Shown: positions 1 to 9,568 of the stretch, piece by piece
How the letters are laid out: every line of letters starts with the position of its first letter
Numbering within the stretch: position 1 is the stretch's first letter
Origin: CAWATZ01 sp963784995
Lineage (GTDB): Bacteria; Planctomycetota; Planctomycetia; Gemmatales; Gemmataceae
Assembly: GCA_963784995.1 (NCBI GenBank)
Contig: CAWATZ010000003.1
Span: 2,728,001 to 2,792,000, forward strand
Direction: 5' to 3'
Length of the DNA stretch: 64,000 nt
Notes under the pieces: model-generated
What the model was told of the DNA's origin: nothing
Database searches by the model: none
Seen by the model: only the letters and a program-made list of their open reading frames with translations
Made by a program: the position numbers and the translations under genes

Positions 1-148
1 AAGCTTAGGCTGAGAATGACTCGTGTTATCTTGTTGTGTCGGTCCATGTCCGCTCCACGATTCATCCGGAATGTCATCTAATCATTTGACGGAAGAACAT
101 GCTCCTGCCCTTTGGCTTTCGCCGGCAAAAGGGGCGGCAAAAGCGGCA

Positions 149-212
149 AAAGGGGACGCATCTCAAATCACACAAATGTGCCAATTCGTATGATTTGAGA
201 TGCGTCCCCTTT
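149..212. repeat. REP-like inverted repeat, 22-bp arms
   Basis: Arms 149-170 and 191-212 are perfect reverse complements (core GGGGACGCATCTCAAAT) around a 20-nt AT-rich loop. It lies downstream of the minus-strand WD40 gene and could act as a terminator. The form resembles REP/MITE sequences mobilised by REP-associated transposases, but no such transposase is present. The rest of 1-387 shows no gene. Confidence 0.7.
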
Positions 213-233
213 ATTCCCGAGAACGACACAGCT

Positions 234-300
234 CAGCAGCGGCGGCCGCGCTGAGCGAAAGTGAAGTTTCAGGAACCCGGATCGCGGCCGCCGTCTGCTG
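234..300. repeat. GC-rich inverted repeat
   Basis: Near-perfect arms 234-250 and 283-300, built on GCGGCGGCCGCG, surround a loop of about 32 nt. It sits just past the 3' end of the minus-strand WD40 gene, so it may be a terminator or a second palindromic element beside the one at 149-212. Confidence 0.5.
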
Positions 301-387
301 CAGCAACTTGTTCGGCTTATCGAATGTTTAATGTCCGCTTTTCCCCTATTCCGCAATCTCCTCGCTCTTTCAAGCCATCTGTGCGAA

Positions 388-1530
388 CTACTTCCCCAAG
401 ACTTTCGCCATGCTCCAGAGCTTGATTGTCTTGTCCGCGCTGCCAGTGGCCAGGGTCTTGCTGTCCGGGGAGAAGGTGACGCTGGTTACCGCGGTAACGT
501 GAGCATCAAACGTCGCAAGTTTCTTGCCCGTCGCCGCTTCCCAAATGCAAACCGTGTTCTCCTTGCCGCCGGTGGCTAGATACTTGGCGTCGCCGGAGAA
601 AGCCGCGCACCGTACGCCCTCGGGATGTTCGAGAGTGAATTGCTCTTTGCCGTCGGCCAGGCCCAGGAGCTTCACCTTCTTGCCGTCGGCTATCGCCAGG
701 GTCTTGCTGTCCTTGTCGATCGCCAGGGCCGTTACACCCTTGTGGGTCAGATGGACCTTCATCGTGGACGTTTTCCTCACCACGACATCCTGTCCGCTGG
801 AGACAAGGTACTTGCTGTCCGGCGAATACAGCAACCGGCCTGCCTGCGCCTCGATCGAAGTCAGTGCCTTGTTCGTTTCGAGATCGTACAGAGTGAGGCG
901 CCACGTTTTGTCACCGATTTTTGCGCAGCAAGCCAGAGTGTTGCCGTCGGGAGCAAGCGCGAGGCAAGAAATCCAGGCGATCCTCGGGGGCTCGTCTACT
1001 GAAGTCACCTTGATCGTGGATCGCTTGTCGTTACGCTGCACTTGAATCTCAAGGTCGCGGGACCACGTTTTGTCACCGAATAGGCGACCGACCTCGTGGT
1101 CGTAACCGTAAGCGTGTGTTTTGAGATCCGATGAACAGACGGCGCAGTCAAGCGTCAAATCCTTCTTTCCATCAATCTTGACCCGGCTGCTCTCCTTGCC
1201 TGTGGCGACATCCCAAAAAATGGCTGCGTCGTTGTAGCTGAAGGAATACAGCGAGGCGTTGTCGGCTGCGAAACGCAGATACATAATCCCTTCAGCGTGT
1301 CCCTTCAGGACATGTTCCGGCTTGATGTCTACCGAACGTGCCTGAGCAGGCTGCAATTTGGCAAGCTCGGCCTCCAGGGTGTTGAGCTTGGCCCGAAGAG
1401 CGGCAATTTCCTTCTTGATCTCAGCCGCCCTTTTTTCCTTTTCGGCATCGGGCTGCTGTGCTTGGCTCTGTTCGCTCATGGCGAAGCAGAGCAGAATGGC
1501 GAGGACCAGGGAGACGGAGAGGAATCGCAT
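388..1530 (-). CDS. Secreted WD40-repeat protein
   Basis: 380 aa. The N-terminus is a signal peptide (MRFLSVSLVLAILLCFAMS) with likely cleavage near residue 25. A short charged coiled-coil follows (about 28-62, KEKRAAEIKKEIAALRAK). The rest is a WD40-type propeller: repeats show 'SPDSKYLVSSG', 'SGDAKYLATGG', 'TVCIWEAATGKKL' and 'SADKTIKLWSMAK'. It is probably a periplasmic or surface scaffold; no catalytic residues are seen. The ATG at 1530 is preceded by a purine-rich stretch. It is single-gene, flanked by palindromes on the 3' side and an intron remnant on the 5' side. The specific binding partner cannot be deduced. Confidence 0.88.
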   Translation of the reverse strand: MRFLSVSLVLAILLCFAMSEQSQAQQPDAEKEKRAAEIKKEIAALRAKLNTLEAELAKLQPAQARSVDIKPEHVLKGHAEGIMYLRFAADNASLYSFSYNDAAIFWDVATGKESSRVKIDGKKDLTLDCAVCSSDLKTHAYGYDHEVGRLFGDKTWSRDLEIQVQRNDKRSTIKVTSVDEPPRIAWISCLALAPDGNTLACCAKIGDKTWRLTLYDLETNKALTSIEAQAGRLLYSPDSKYLVSSGQDVVVRKTSTMKVHLTHKGVTALAIDKDSKTLAIADGKKVKLLGLADGKEQFTLEHPEGVRCAAFSGDAKYLATGGKENTVCIWEAATGKKLATFDAHVTAVTSVTFSPDSKTLATGSADKTIKLWSMAKVLGK

Positions 1531-1654
1531 GAAGGTACTCCATTGAACTCAGGAAATACGCCTTTGGTGGCCGTGGCCAGAACGGAACACGATTGCTAGA
1601 AGCCAGCGTCGACGAGAAGCATGGCGCGATGGATCGCTGGTACAGCCTCCATCG

Positions 1655-2420
<766 letters not shown>

Positions 2421-2493
2421 AGGATTCTATCCGAACTGCCGGCAGACACCTCGAACGTCTGCCAAGCCGGATCGGCAGTTCGGATAGAATCCT
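2421..2493. repeat. Nested palindrome between intron and IS
   Basis: Outer arms 2421-2440 and 2474-2493 are a perfect 20-bp inverted repeat. An inner 7-bp hairpin (GGCAGAC/GTCTGCC) lies between them. The left arm abuts the proposed intron 5' end and the right arm abuts the left end of the IS91-like element. Some group II introns target such stem-loops; the IS may have used it as well. Confidence 0.75.
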
Positions 2494-2765
2494 GTTGAAC
2501 TGTGCCGCGGGTTGGACCTCGAGCCACCCCAGCTCAGACCCTGGCTATGGGGTTTCCATCCGCAGCCGGTCGTTTTCCTCCCGGCATTCTACTCCTTGCC
2601 TGAGGCCTTCCGCAACTCCCTGCTGGCTTTTTTCCCTGGTGCTGCCGCCGGTGCTCTTGGACTCCTTCCTCCCGGATCGGACGTGACCACCCTGGAGGCG
2701 CACTGCGGACGCTGCCGCTGCCAGCGACCCTTTGTCTGCTTTGTCCGGGCTGCCTGCCTTGTCGG

Positions 2766-3998
2766 CTACGAACTGTCAACCTGCCAGACCTCCTCCAGCC
2801 AGACCAACTCCCCTTCCCGGTCCACCAAGCCCACACGCACCAGCACCTCCCCACAGACCTCACAAACCCTCTCCTTGCTCCCAGCCGCTTCGTGGCCCCC
2901 TTTCCCCTCATCACTCACCACACACCACAACCCAAGCCACCACAGCAACGGCCGGCTCAAGGCCACCTTCCACTGCCGCTGCCGGTTGCCCAGCAGTCCA
3001 TAGCTCCGCACACGCACAAAGCCTCGCGGCAAGACGTGTTGCAGCCAGCGGCGCAGGAACTCCTCCGCTGGCAAACGGATTCGTTGCGGCTTGCCGCCCT
3101 GCCGGTAGTCCTTGGCCTGGAAGGTCACCACACCCTCCTCCAGACTCTCCAGGCGTCGGTTGCTCAAGGCCACTCCCTGGACGTAACGGGCCAGGTACTT
3201 CAGCACCACCTCCGGCCCACCGAACGGTTCCTTGGCGTAGACCACCCACTCCTGACGGTAGCGTTCCGCCAGCCAGCCCGCCCAGCACTCCGGCCGCTGC
3301 TGCCGATCCAGCGCCGCAGGCAACTGCACTTGCCCGGCTTGGACCGCTTCTTGCAGCAGGACCAGATACTTGCCGCGAAACAACCGGCTCAGGACACGCA
3401 CCGGCAGGAAGAAGCCCGGCCGACACGACCGCCAGCAAGGCGTTGGCTCGATCTGGCCGCTGACGTCGCAGCTCAGACCGCCTCCGCTGGCCAAACCATG
3501 CACGTGCGGATGGTGGTGCAGATTCTGCCCCCAGGTGTGCAGCACCAGCAGCAAGCCGACTTGCGCTCCCAGATGCTTGGGATTGGCCGCCACTTCCTGC
3601 ACCGTGGCCGCCGCGGCACGGAACAACATCTCGTAGAGGGGCCGGCGGTTGGACCAGCACAGCAAGGCCAGTTCAGCCACTTCTTGGGGCAAGGTGAAGA
3701 CCACGTGGTAATAGTCCACCGGCAGCAACCAGCGCCGCTGCTGTTCGACCCAGCGGGCCCGCACACCGCCCTGGCATTGGGGGCAGTGGCGGTTGCGGCA
3801 GGAGTTGTACAGCAAGAGCTGCTGGCCGCAACCGCGACACTGCCAGATGCGTCCGCCCAAGGCCGCCGTGCGACAGTTAGCCACGGCCCGCAACGCCTGC
3901 CGCTGCTCCGGGCTGAGCCAGCCGCCGTGGCGCTGCCAGAAGGCAGCGCCATGCTGCCTGACCACGTCAGCCAACTGCAAAGGGATTGCCGGCTCCAT
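2766..3998 (-). CDS. IS91-family transposase
   Basis: 410 aa. An N-terminal zinc-binding domain carries C-x2-C pairs ('CRGCGQ' about residue 55 and 'CRNRHCPQCQ' about 68-77), typical of IS91/IS801 transposases. A central domain contains the His-rich 'HHHPHVHGL' motif (about 160) that precedes the rolling-circle catalytic tyrosines; 'LKYLARYVQGVALSNRR' is the expected catalytic Y-x3-Y-type region. The C-terminal tail is rich in charged residues with another C-x2-C (VCEVCGE). The protein nicks and joins single-stranded DNA for rolling-circle transposition. Length and motifs look intact, so the element could be active. The ATG at 3998 lies inside the end of the recombinase gene, suggesting coupled translation. 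Confidence 0.88.
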   Translation of the reverse strand: MEPAIPLQLADVVRQHGAAFWQRHGGWLSPEQRQALRAVANCRTAALGGRIWQCRGCGQQLLLYNSCRNRHCPQCQGGVRARWVEQQRRWLLPVDYYHVVFTLPQEVAELALLCWSNRRPLYEMLFRAAAATVQEVAANPKHLGAQVGLLLVLHTWGQNLHHHPHVHGLASGGGLSCDVSGQIEPTPCWRSCRPGFFLPVRVLSRLFRGKYLVLLQEAVQAGQVQLPAALDRQQRPECWAGWLAERYRQEWVVYAKEPFGGPEVVLKYLARYVQGVALSNRRLESLEEGVVTFQAKDYRQGGKPQRIRLPAEEFLRRWLQHVLPRGFVRVRSYGLLGNRQRQWKVALSRPLLWWLGLWCVVSDEGKGGHEAAGSKERVCEVCGEVLVRVGLVDREGELVWLEEVWQVDSS

Positions 3999-4851
3999 GC
4001 TCTGGCTCAGCGCTCCGTGTGGGTAAGCCCTCCAGAAGACCGGGCAGGCGGGCCAAATGCTCGCTGCGCAGGTGCAAATAACGCAAGGTGGTACTCAACT
4101 GGTTGTGTCCGAGCAGCCGCTGCAAAGTCATCAGATCGACGCCCGCTTCCAGCAGGTGGGTGGCATAGCAGTGCCGCAGGGTGTGCGGCGTGACGCGGAC
4201 AGTCAAACCAGCCCGCTGGGCCGCCCGGCTGCAGTGCTTCTGCAAGGTGGCCTGACACAGCGTACCCGCAGCCGTCTGTCCGGGGAACAGCAAGCTCTTG
4301 GGTCGGTAGCGTTGCCAGTACAAACGCAGCTCCTGCAACAGCAGAGGGGACAGAGGCACCTGGCGATCCTTGCGTCCCTTGCCCTGGCGGACGTGAAGCA
4401 GCCGGCGGGCACTATCGACGTCTTTGACCTGCAGAGCAATGACTTCGGAGATGCGCAGACCGCAGGCGTAGATCGTGCGGAAAAGCATGCGTGTGGGCGG
4501 ATGGCCAAAGGCCTCCAGCAAGGCCAGCACCTGGGCAACGCTAAGGACGACGGGTAGAGTCTTGGGCTTCTTGCCATAAGGAATAAAGGGCACCAGGTCG
4601 GGCTGCTGCAGGACGTGGCGATAGAAGAAACGCAGAGCACAGACGATCTGGTTGAAAGCGCTCCAGGAGACACGGTCGTGCTGGATCAAATGCAACTGGA
4701 AGGAGCGGATGTGTTCTTCGCCGAGCTGGTCGGGAGAACGCTGGAAGTGGCGCGAGAAGCGGATCAAGGCCGCCAGGTAGGCTTCCAGAGTTCGGGGCGA
4801 GTAATTGCGTCGGGTCAGTTCGTCGAGAAAGCGTTGGCGTAGAGGAGTCAT
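3967..4851 (-). CDS. Tyrosine recombinase (XerD-like) of the IS
   Basis: 294 aa phage-integrase family protein. The N-terminal SAM-like core-binding domain (about 1-85) begins 'MTPLRQRFLDELTRRNYSP'. The catalytic domain shows Arg in 'ACGLRISEV' (about 130), 'HTLRHCYATHLLEAG' (His-x2-Arg, about 222) and 'LLGHNQLSTTLRYLHL' with the nucleophilic Tyr. All catalytic residues appear present. Such a gene upstream of an IS91-type transposase is a known arrangement; it may resolve transposition products or bias target choice. It overlaps the transposase start by 32 nt. An independent integron-like integrase is less likely because the C-terminus and spacing fit the IS partner. Confidence 0.87.
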   Translation of the reverse strand: MTPLRQRFLDELTRRNYSPRTLEAYLAALIRFSRHFQRSPDQLGEEHIRSFQLHLIQHDRVSWSAFNQIVCALRFFYRHVLQQPDLVPFIPYGKKPKTLPVVLSVAQVLALLEAFGHPPTRMLFRTIYACGLRISEVIALQVKDVDSARRLLHVRQGKGRKDRQVPLSPLLLQELRLYWQRYRPKSLLFPGQTAAGTLCQATLQKHCSRAAQRAGLTVRVTPHTLRHCYATHLLEAGVDLMTLQRLLGHNQLSTTLRYLHLRSEHLARLPGLLEGLPTRSAEPEHGAGNPFAVG

Positions 4852-5123
4852 GGCCTTCCTTTCGGTCCGAAGTCAGCGGAACGTCGTGTCCCGCTCAGGA
4901 CCGTAAGAATGCCAGCTCGCCCAAAATGCGCAAGAGCAATATTCTGCCCAGGGGATGGCGCTCTCTTGTCCACCGCCCTGCGGTTTAGTTCAACATGGCT
5001 TGTCCCACAGTTCCATTTTTTCCCACGATTGCTCTGGTACAAACGTACATGTTCCGTTCATACTGGAGCAAGGCAGTCCCTCTTCGGGCCTGTCGTGCTT
5101 CTCGACCGCAGCGAAGAACAACC

Positions 5124-6037
5124 ATGAACCCGACACAGCCTTTCCCCAACGGCCGGTCCACCGCGAGCCAGGCCTCCCACTCTCCCAAGCAGTCAACCAC
5201 CGACGCTTCCATTCCCCCGACGCCACCGCCAGTGGCCGCCGCGGCCCAGGCGACTCCGACCGAGCAGGCCGGCCGAGATAGTCGTGGTCGCTTTTGCCGG
5301 GGTAACCCGGGCGGCCCGGGCAACCCCTTCGCCCGCAAAACAGCGGCACTTCGCCAGGCGCTGCTGGACACGGTGACGGTGGAGGATCTGCAAGCGATCG
5401 TCCGCCAGCTGCTCCACAAAGCCAAGGACGGCGACGTGTCCGCAGCCCGCCTTGTGCTGTCGTACACCATCGGCAAGCCGGACAGGGCGGTGGACCCCGA
5501 CGCCCTGGACCGGCACGAGTGGGAGCAGTTCCAGCAGGATCGCGTCCACCCCGACGACCTCGCCGCCGTGGCCGGCGGCATGCAAGCCCCCCTGGCCTGC
5601 ACCCTCCTCCGCGCCGCCCTGCCCGAAGTGCAGAACCGAATGGCTCACGATCTCGGCCAGATGTTCCAGGACTCGCTCACCGAGCCGGCCCCTGCGCCGG
5701 CAGATCGGGATGCTGAGCCGGACCCGGACGAAGACAAGGACCTGCGGGAGGATGCCGCGCCGGTCGCTGCCGAGCCCCATAGCCCGCAGCGGAGCAAGGG
5801 CCCGCAGCGGCACCGCGGGCCAGGCCCAAACCGCAACGAGCGACCGACAGGCCCGCGCCCGGCTCGGTTCAGCGGCCCCTGGCTGGTTGCGACGATAGCG
5901 AGTTCCTGGCTCAGGAGAATGCCTCCTGGCTCGCCTACCTCAAGGAGGTCATGGACAACAACCGTCCCGATCCGGACAACGGCCCGGACGCTTCTGGGGA
6001 TTTGCGACAGGAGCCACCGCAAGAGGCCAGCCCGTGA
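5124..6037 (+). pseudogene. DUF5681-like hypothetical, frameshifted
   Basis: The ATG at 5124 opens a protein with a Pro/Ser-rich N-terminus, then 'SRGRFCRGNPGGPGNPF' and a helical segment 'RQALLDTVTVEDLQAIVRQL', matching the DUF5681-type GNPGG domain common in mobile-element-rich bacterial genomes. Around 5780-5880 the reading frame changes. The original frame becomes Arg/Trp/Ser-rich, while the frame ending at 6037 reads a natural acidic tail ('DDSEFLAQENASWLAYLKE', then 'VMDNNRPDPDNGP'). One indel therefore separates body and tail. Function is unknown; phage small-terminase or DNA-binding roles have been guessed for such domains. The gene directly follows the IS. Confidence 0.6.
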
Positions 6038-6094
6038 CAGCCCACCGTCACCAAACGGCTGCAAAACGGAGCGAAGACAGCGGCGTCGGATGGC

Positions 6095-6124
6095 GGCGAG
6101 CCCGGGGGTGTCAGCCCCCGGGGT
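6095..6124. repeat. Half-copy of the CCCGGGGG palindrome family
   Basis: GGCGAGCCCGGGGG followed by YGTCAGCCCCCGGGGT matches one arm of the long palindrome at 28901-29013, with one difference. Only a single arm is present, so it is a solo or decayed copy. Confidence 0.6.
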
Positions 6125-6275
6125 GCCCGGAAACGCCTCCGCCTTGATCCCAATAGGTGAGAGATGGCCTTTCACTCTCTACCGCTGCCCCGCCGGGTGA
6201 TTTATAATCGCGAAGCAGTCCCATCCCCGGTCAGGAAAATGCGGCCCGCAGGATAGATTCCGGAAAAGCGATTGT

Positions 6276-6308
6276 ACTGAGGGGTGGGACACGTTGTCGC
6301 GAGGACCG
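6276..6308 (+). promoter_or_regulatory. Conserved leader of sigma-kinase module
   Basis: The 33 nt before the sigma ATG share TACTG-N3-GGTGGG and ACGTTGTCGCGAGG with 28409-28441, and GTCGCGAGG with 23325-23356. The last part is the ribosome binding site (CGAGG). The upstream part could be an autoregulated ECF promoter. Confidence 0.35.
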
Positions 6309-6902
6309 ATGGCCGAGATCCCTCCCACCCGGGCCAGTCTGCTGCTCCGTCTGCGCGATCCGCGGGACGCCATTGCGTGGACCGAGTTTGTCGATCTGTA
6401 CGCCCCGCTGGTGTACCACTATGCCCGCAAGCAGGGATTGCAGGACGCCGACGCGGCCGACCTGTCCCAGGAAGTGCTGGTGGCCGTCGCGGGGGCGATC
6501 GGCCGGCTGGAGTACGACCCCGGCCGGGGGGCCTTTCGCAACTGGTTGTTCACGGTGGTCCGGCGGCGGCTGCTGAACTGGCGGCTGGCCCAGGGCCACA
6601 AGGCCCGCGGCAGCGGCGACACGGCCACGCAGCACCTCCTGGAGCAGCACTCGGCGCCGGCGGAACAGGAGTCGGAGTGGGACAGCGAATGGGAACAGCG
6701 GGTCTTCGCCTGGGCCTGTGAGCAGGTCCGCAAGGAGGTCAGCGCCAGTACCTGGCAGGCCTTCTGGGAGACGTTCATCGAGGGCCGGCCCAGCAAGCAG
6801 GTGGCCGAGGGCCTGGGCCTGTCCGTCGCCGCCGTGTACTTGGCCCGCCGCCGGGTGCTGACCCGGTTGAAGGAGCGGGTCCGCTCTGTCCAGGAACCCT
6901 GA
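6309..6902 (+). CDS. ECF-family RNA polymerase sigma factor
   Basis: 197 aa. Region 2 is about residues 15-90, with 'YARKQGLQDADAADLSQEV' (core binding and -10 recognition) and 'FRNWLFTVVRRRLLNW'. Region 4 is about 125-190, with the helix-turn-helix 'KQVAEGLGLSVAAVYLARRR'. It directs RNA polymerase to a dedicated promoter set. The ATG at 6309 is preferred over the TTG at 6294 because CGAGGA stands at proper spacing and the two paralogues start at MAEIP. The kinase gene begins 16 nt after the stop. In planctomycetes such ECF factors are often controlled by the adjacent kinase rather than a classic anti-sigma; here that is inferred from linkage. Confidence 0.9.
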   Translation: MAEIPPTRASLLLRLRDPRDAIAWTEFVDLYAPLVYHYARKQGLQDADAADLSQEVLVAVAGAIGRLEYDPGRGAFRNWLFTVVRRRLLNWRLAQGHKARGSGDTATQHLLEQHSAPAEQESEWDSEWEQRVFAWACEQVRKEVSASTWQAFWETFIEGRPSKQVAEGLGLSVAAVYLARRRVLTRLKERVRSVQEP

Positions 6903-6918
6903 TCTGCAAGAGACCACC

Positions 6919-9537
6919 ATGCACGCGCTGTTTGACTGCCCCGGAATCGATCGCTGGCAAGCCTTGCTCGACCACGTGGTTGCCGCCGACGAGCGCGAAC
7001 GGCTCGAGCGGCACCTGGAGTCGTGCCCGGCCTGCCAGGACCAGCTCGAGCGGACCGAAGAAGGCGAAGAAACGCTGCGGCGGCTGGGCCGGCAGGTCGG
7101 CGATCCGACCACCACGGTCCCCGACCGGGCCTTGACCCAGATCCTGCGGCTGCTGCACGACGAGAAGGTGCTGGATCGGCCTACTCCGGCCGACCCGGCC
7201 GACCTGTACTATCTGCGTCCGAGCGACCGTCCGGACCTGCTGGGCCTGCTTGGCGATTACGAGGTCCAGGCGGTGATTGGCCAGGGCGGCATGGGCGTGG
7301 TCCTGAAAGCGTTCGAGCCGGCCCTGCACCGGCTGGTCGCCATCAAGGTGCTGGCCGCCGCGATCGCCGGTAGCGCCACGGCACGCCGGCGTTTCACCCG
7401 CGAGGCCCAGGCCGCCGCGGCTGTCGTCCATGAGCACGTGGTCGCCGTTCACGGCGTCCACGAGACGGGCGGTCTGCCTTACCTGGTGATGCAGTTCATT
7501 GCGGGCGAGTCGCTGCAGGAACGGCTCGATCGAGTTGGCCCGCTGCCTGTCGAGGAGATTGTCCGCATCGGATTGCAGACCGCTTCCGGGCTGGCGGCGG
7601 CTCACGCTCAGGGACTGATCCACCGGGACATCAAGCCGGCCAACCTGCTGCTGGAAGGCGAGCCGAGACACAAGCCCGGAGCAGAAGCGACGGGACCGGC
7701 TGCACGTCCCGTCGCTGGCGCTCCGGGCTTGTGTCCAGGCGAGCCGGCCGCGAGCCCCCCGCGGACGTGGGGGGAGACAGCCATCGGAGTGACCCGGGTC
7801 AAGATCACCGACTTCGGCCTGGCACGCATGGTGGATGACGTGGGCTTGACCCAGAGCGGCGTGGTGGCCGGCACTCCCGAGTACATGGCTCCCGAACAGG
7901 CACGCGCCGAGCCGGTCGATCATCGCTCCGACCTGTTCAGCCTGGGCAGCGTCCTCTACGCCTGCTGTACCGGACAGCCGCCGTTCCGCGCTACGGGTGC
8001 GGTCGCCGTGCTCCGCCTGGTTAGCGATCAGCAACCCCGGCCGATCCGTTCAGTCAACCCCGAAGTCCCCGCCTGGCTGGAAGCACTGATCGCCCGGCTG
8101 ATGGCCAAGGAGCCGGCCGACCGCTTCCAGACCGCGGCGGAGGTGGCCGGCCTGCTGGAAGGGTATCTCGCCCACCTCCGCCAGCCTGTGACCATCGCCG
8201 CCCCGAGCCTGCCTCCCGACCCCGGCGAGTGCGTGGAACCCACGCCCCGCACCGCCCGCCGCCTCCGGCATCTGCTCGCCGTGACCGCCGCCCTCGTCCT
8301 CCTCTCCCTCCTGGGCCTGGGCCTCTCCTTCCACCTGGCCGGCCCCCCGGGAGTCCAGGCTCCGCCTGCGGAGGGGAATCGAGGCGCCGAGCGGCCGCCC
8401 CGGGCCGACTACCCGGAGGACTTTCACCCCCCGCTCCAGGGAAACGCCGGGGAAGTCCCGGGCCTGCGGATCTTCGGCCCGGAGCCAGGCGACTGCGTGA
8501 CATTCAAGCCGGACGGGCTCCACGTGTCCCTGCCTCCCACCTACCCGCGGGAACGGGCGGGGACGGGCGTGGTCACCGATTTCGGCATCAAGGGGGACTT
8601 CGAGATCACGGTGAGTTACGAGATCCTGAATGAGCCCCCGCCTTACCGTGACGGGCCCAACTCGACCGAGTTCCAGCTGGTGGTCGTGCCCAATGATCAT
8701 CCCAGGGCGGGTACGTGGCACAGGACCAATCAAAACCGCGCCATCCTGGCCCGGCAAACCACGACCTTCGCCCGAGCCACCGTCCCCGTGCCCCCCCAGG
8801 ACCAGCCCAGGGTCGAAATTGCCCCCCTGCCAATGGTCGCAACCGGCCACTTCCTTGCGGATTTCGTCCGCTGGAATAACGAGGACGTCCCCAGGGACCC
8901 GTGGGGGAACGAGCAATTCCACCGGATCGAGGTGCGCAACCCCGTGCGCTCCGGGGCCACAGCGAAAGCGGGCCGGCTTCGCCTGGTGCGCAGCGGTCCC
9001 ACCCTGGCCTTCTGCGTCAGCGAGGCCCCCCGCCAGGAATTCAACCTCCTTAAAACGGCCGAGTTCGGCACCACGGATCTGAAGAATGTCCGCATCCTGG
9101 GAAGGACCGGCTGGGAGGGGAAAGTCCTCGACGTCCGAGTTACCGACGTGCGGATTCGTGCCCAGGCCTTCGTCAAGGCGGGTGCGGAGGGCCCGGTGCT
9201 GGCCCTGGACAAGGCGGGTCCGCGGCCGGCCCCGGAACCCAGGGAGCGGAGGTGGTTGACAGCCGTGCTGGTGCTTTCGGCCCTGTCCGTGGCGATCGCT
9301 GTTTCGCTGGGCGCCTGGCAGTACGTGCGGACCCGGCGTCGCCGCGCTGCAGCTGCCCGGCCCGCTCCCGCTCCCGCCACGGCTGCGGCCCCTGCCATCG
9401 CTTTCACGTGTTCTGGCTGTGGCAAGCGTCTGCGTGCCCGGGAGGAACAGGCCGGGAGGAAACTGAGGTGTCCTCAGTGCCAACAAGGGGTATGCGTGCC
9501 GGAGGCCCGGCCGCGGAAGCCGGAGGATTTGTCATGA
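6919..9537 (+). CDS. Membrane Ser/Thr protein kinase with zinc ribbon
   Basis: 872 aa. The N-terminus has an anti-sigma-like zinc motif H-x3-C-x2-C ('HLESCPACQDQ', about 32-42). The kinase domain runs about 113-420: Gly loop 'GQGGMGVV' (121), 'AIKVL' Lys, 'HRDIKPANLLLE' (235), 'DFGLARM' (298) and 'GTPEYMAPEQ'. The HRD-DFG spacing is stretched by an in-frame palindromic repeat (7665-7738). A membrane segment at about 448-473 leads to a beta-rich domain (about 490-770, DUF1583-like: 'LKNVRILGRTGWEGKVLDVR'). A second membrane segment (about 780-805) precedes a C-x2-C/C-x2-C zinc ribbon (about 832-855). It follows a sigma gene and probably phosphorylates or senses for it. Both N- and C-termini would be cytoplasmic if both segments span. 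Confidence 0.92.
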   Translation: MHALFDCPGIDRWQALLDHVVAADERERLERHLESCPACQDQLERTEEGEETLRRLGRQVGDPTTTVPDRALTQILRLLHDEKVLDRPTPADPADLYYLRPSDRPDLLGLLGDYEVQAVIGQGGMGVVLKAFEPALHRLVAIKVLAAAIAGSATARRRFTREAQAAAAVVHEHVVAVHGVHETGGLPYLVMQFIAGESLQERLDRVGPLPVEEIVRIGLQTASGLAAAHAQGLIHRDIKPANLLLEGEPRHKPGAEATGPAARPVAGAPGLCPGEPAASPPRTWGETAIGVTRVKITDFGLARMVDDVGLTQSGVVAGTPEYMAPEQARAEPVDHRSDLFSLGSVLYACCTGQPPFRATGAVAVLRLVSDQQPRPIRSVNPEVPAWLEALIARLMAKEPADRFQTAAEVAGLLEGYLAHLRQPVTIAAPSLPPDPGECVEPTPRTARRLRHLLAVTAALVLLSLLGLGLSFHLAGPPGVQAPPAEGNRGAERPPRADYPEDFHPPLQGNAGEVPGLRIFGPEPGDCVTFKPDGLHVSLPPTYPRERAGTGVVTDFGIKGDFEITVSYEILNEPPPYRDGPNSTEFQLVVVPNDHPRAGTWHRTNQNRAILARQTTTFARATVPVPPQDQPRVEIAPLPMVATGHFLADFVRWNNEDVPRDPWGNEQFHRIEVRNPVRSGATAKAGRLRLVRSGPTLAFCVSEAPRQEFNLLKTAEFGTTDLKNVRILGRTGWEGKVLDVRVTDVRIRAQAFVKAGAEGPVLALDKAGPRPAPEPRERRWLTAVLVLSALSVAIAVSLGAWQYVRTRRRRAAAARPAPAPATAAAPAIAFTCSGCGKRLRAREEQAGRKLRCPQCQQGVCVPEARPRKPEDLS
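7665..7738. repeat. Palindromic repeat in frame inside kinase gene
   Basis: The arms ACACAAGCCCGGAGC and GCTCCGGGCTTGTGT enclose an inner pair CGACGGGAC/GTCCCGTCG. The same element, nearly identical, is the core of the repeat at 49492-49560. It adds peptide between subdomains VIb and VII without breaking the frame. Confidence 0.85.
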
Positions 9538-9568
9538 ATCGCGCCAGAGTCCCGTTCGCCGGCGCTCG

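Larger units (their letters stand above)
2494..4994 (-). mobile_element. IS91-family-like insertion sequence
   Basis: About 2.5 kb holding a Y2-type transposase and an upstream tyrosine recombinase, overlapping by 32 nt on the minus strand. Possible ends are the inverted 15-mers at 2494-2508 (GTTGAACTGTGCCGC) and 4980-4994 (GCGGTTTAGTTCAAC), matching at 12 of 15 positions. Both carry GTTC/GAAC, the tetranucleotide associated with IS91-type targets. The roughly 270 bp after the transposase stop would hold the origin end. The boundaries are inferred from these repeats and from neighbouring structures, not from an empty site. Confidence 0.6.

Noticed and set aside
5452..5898. Alternative plus-strand frame as a separate gene
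   Set aside because: Arg/Pro/Ser-rich shadow of the DUF5681-like gene, with no start site or motif.
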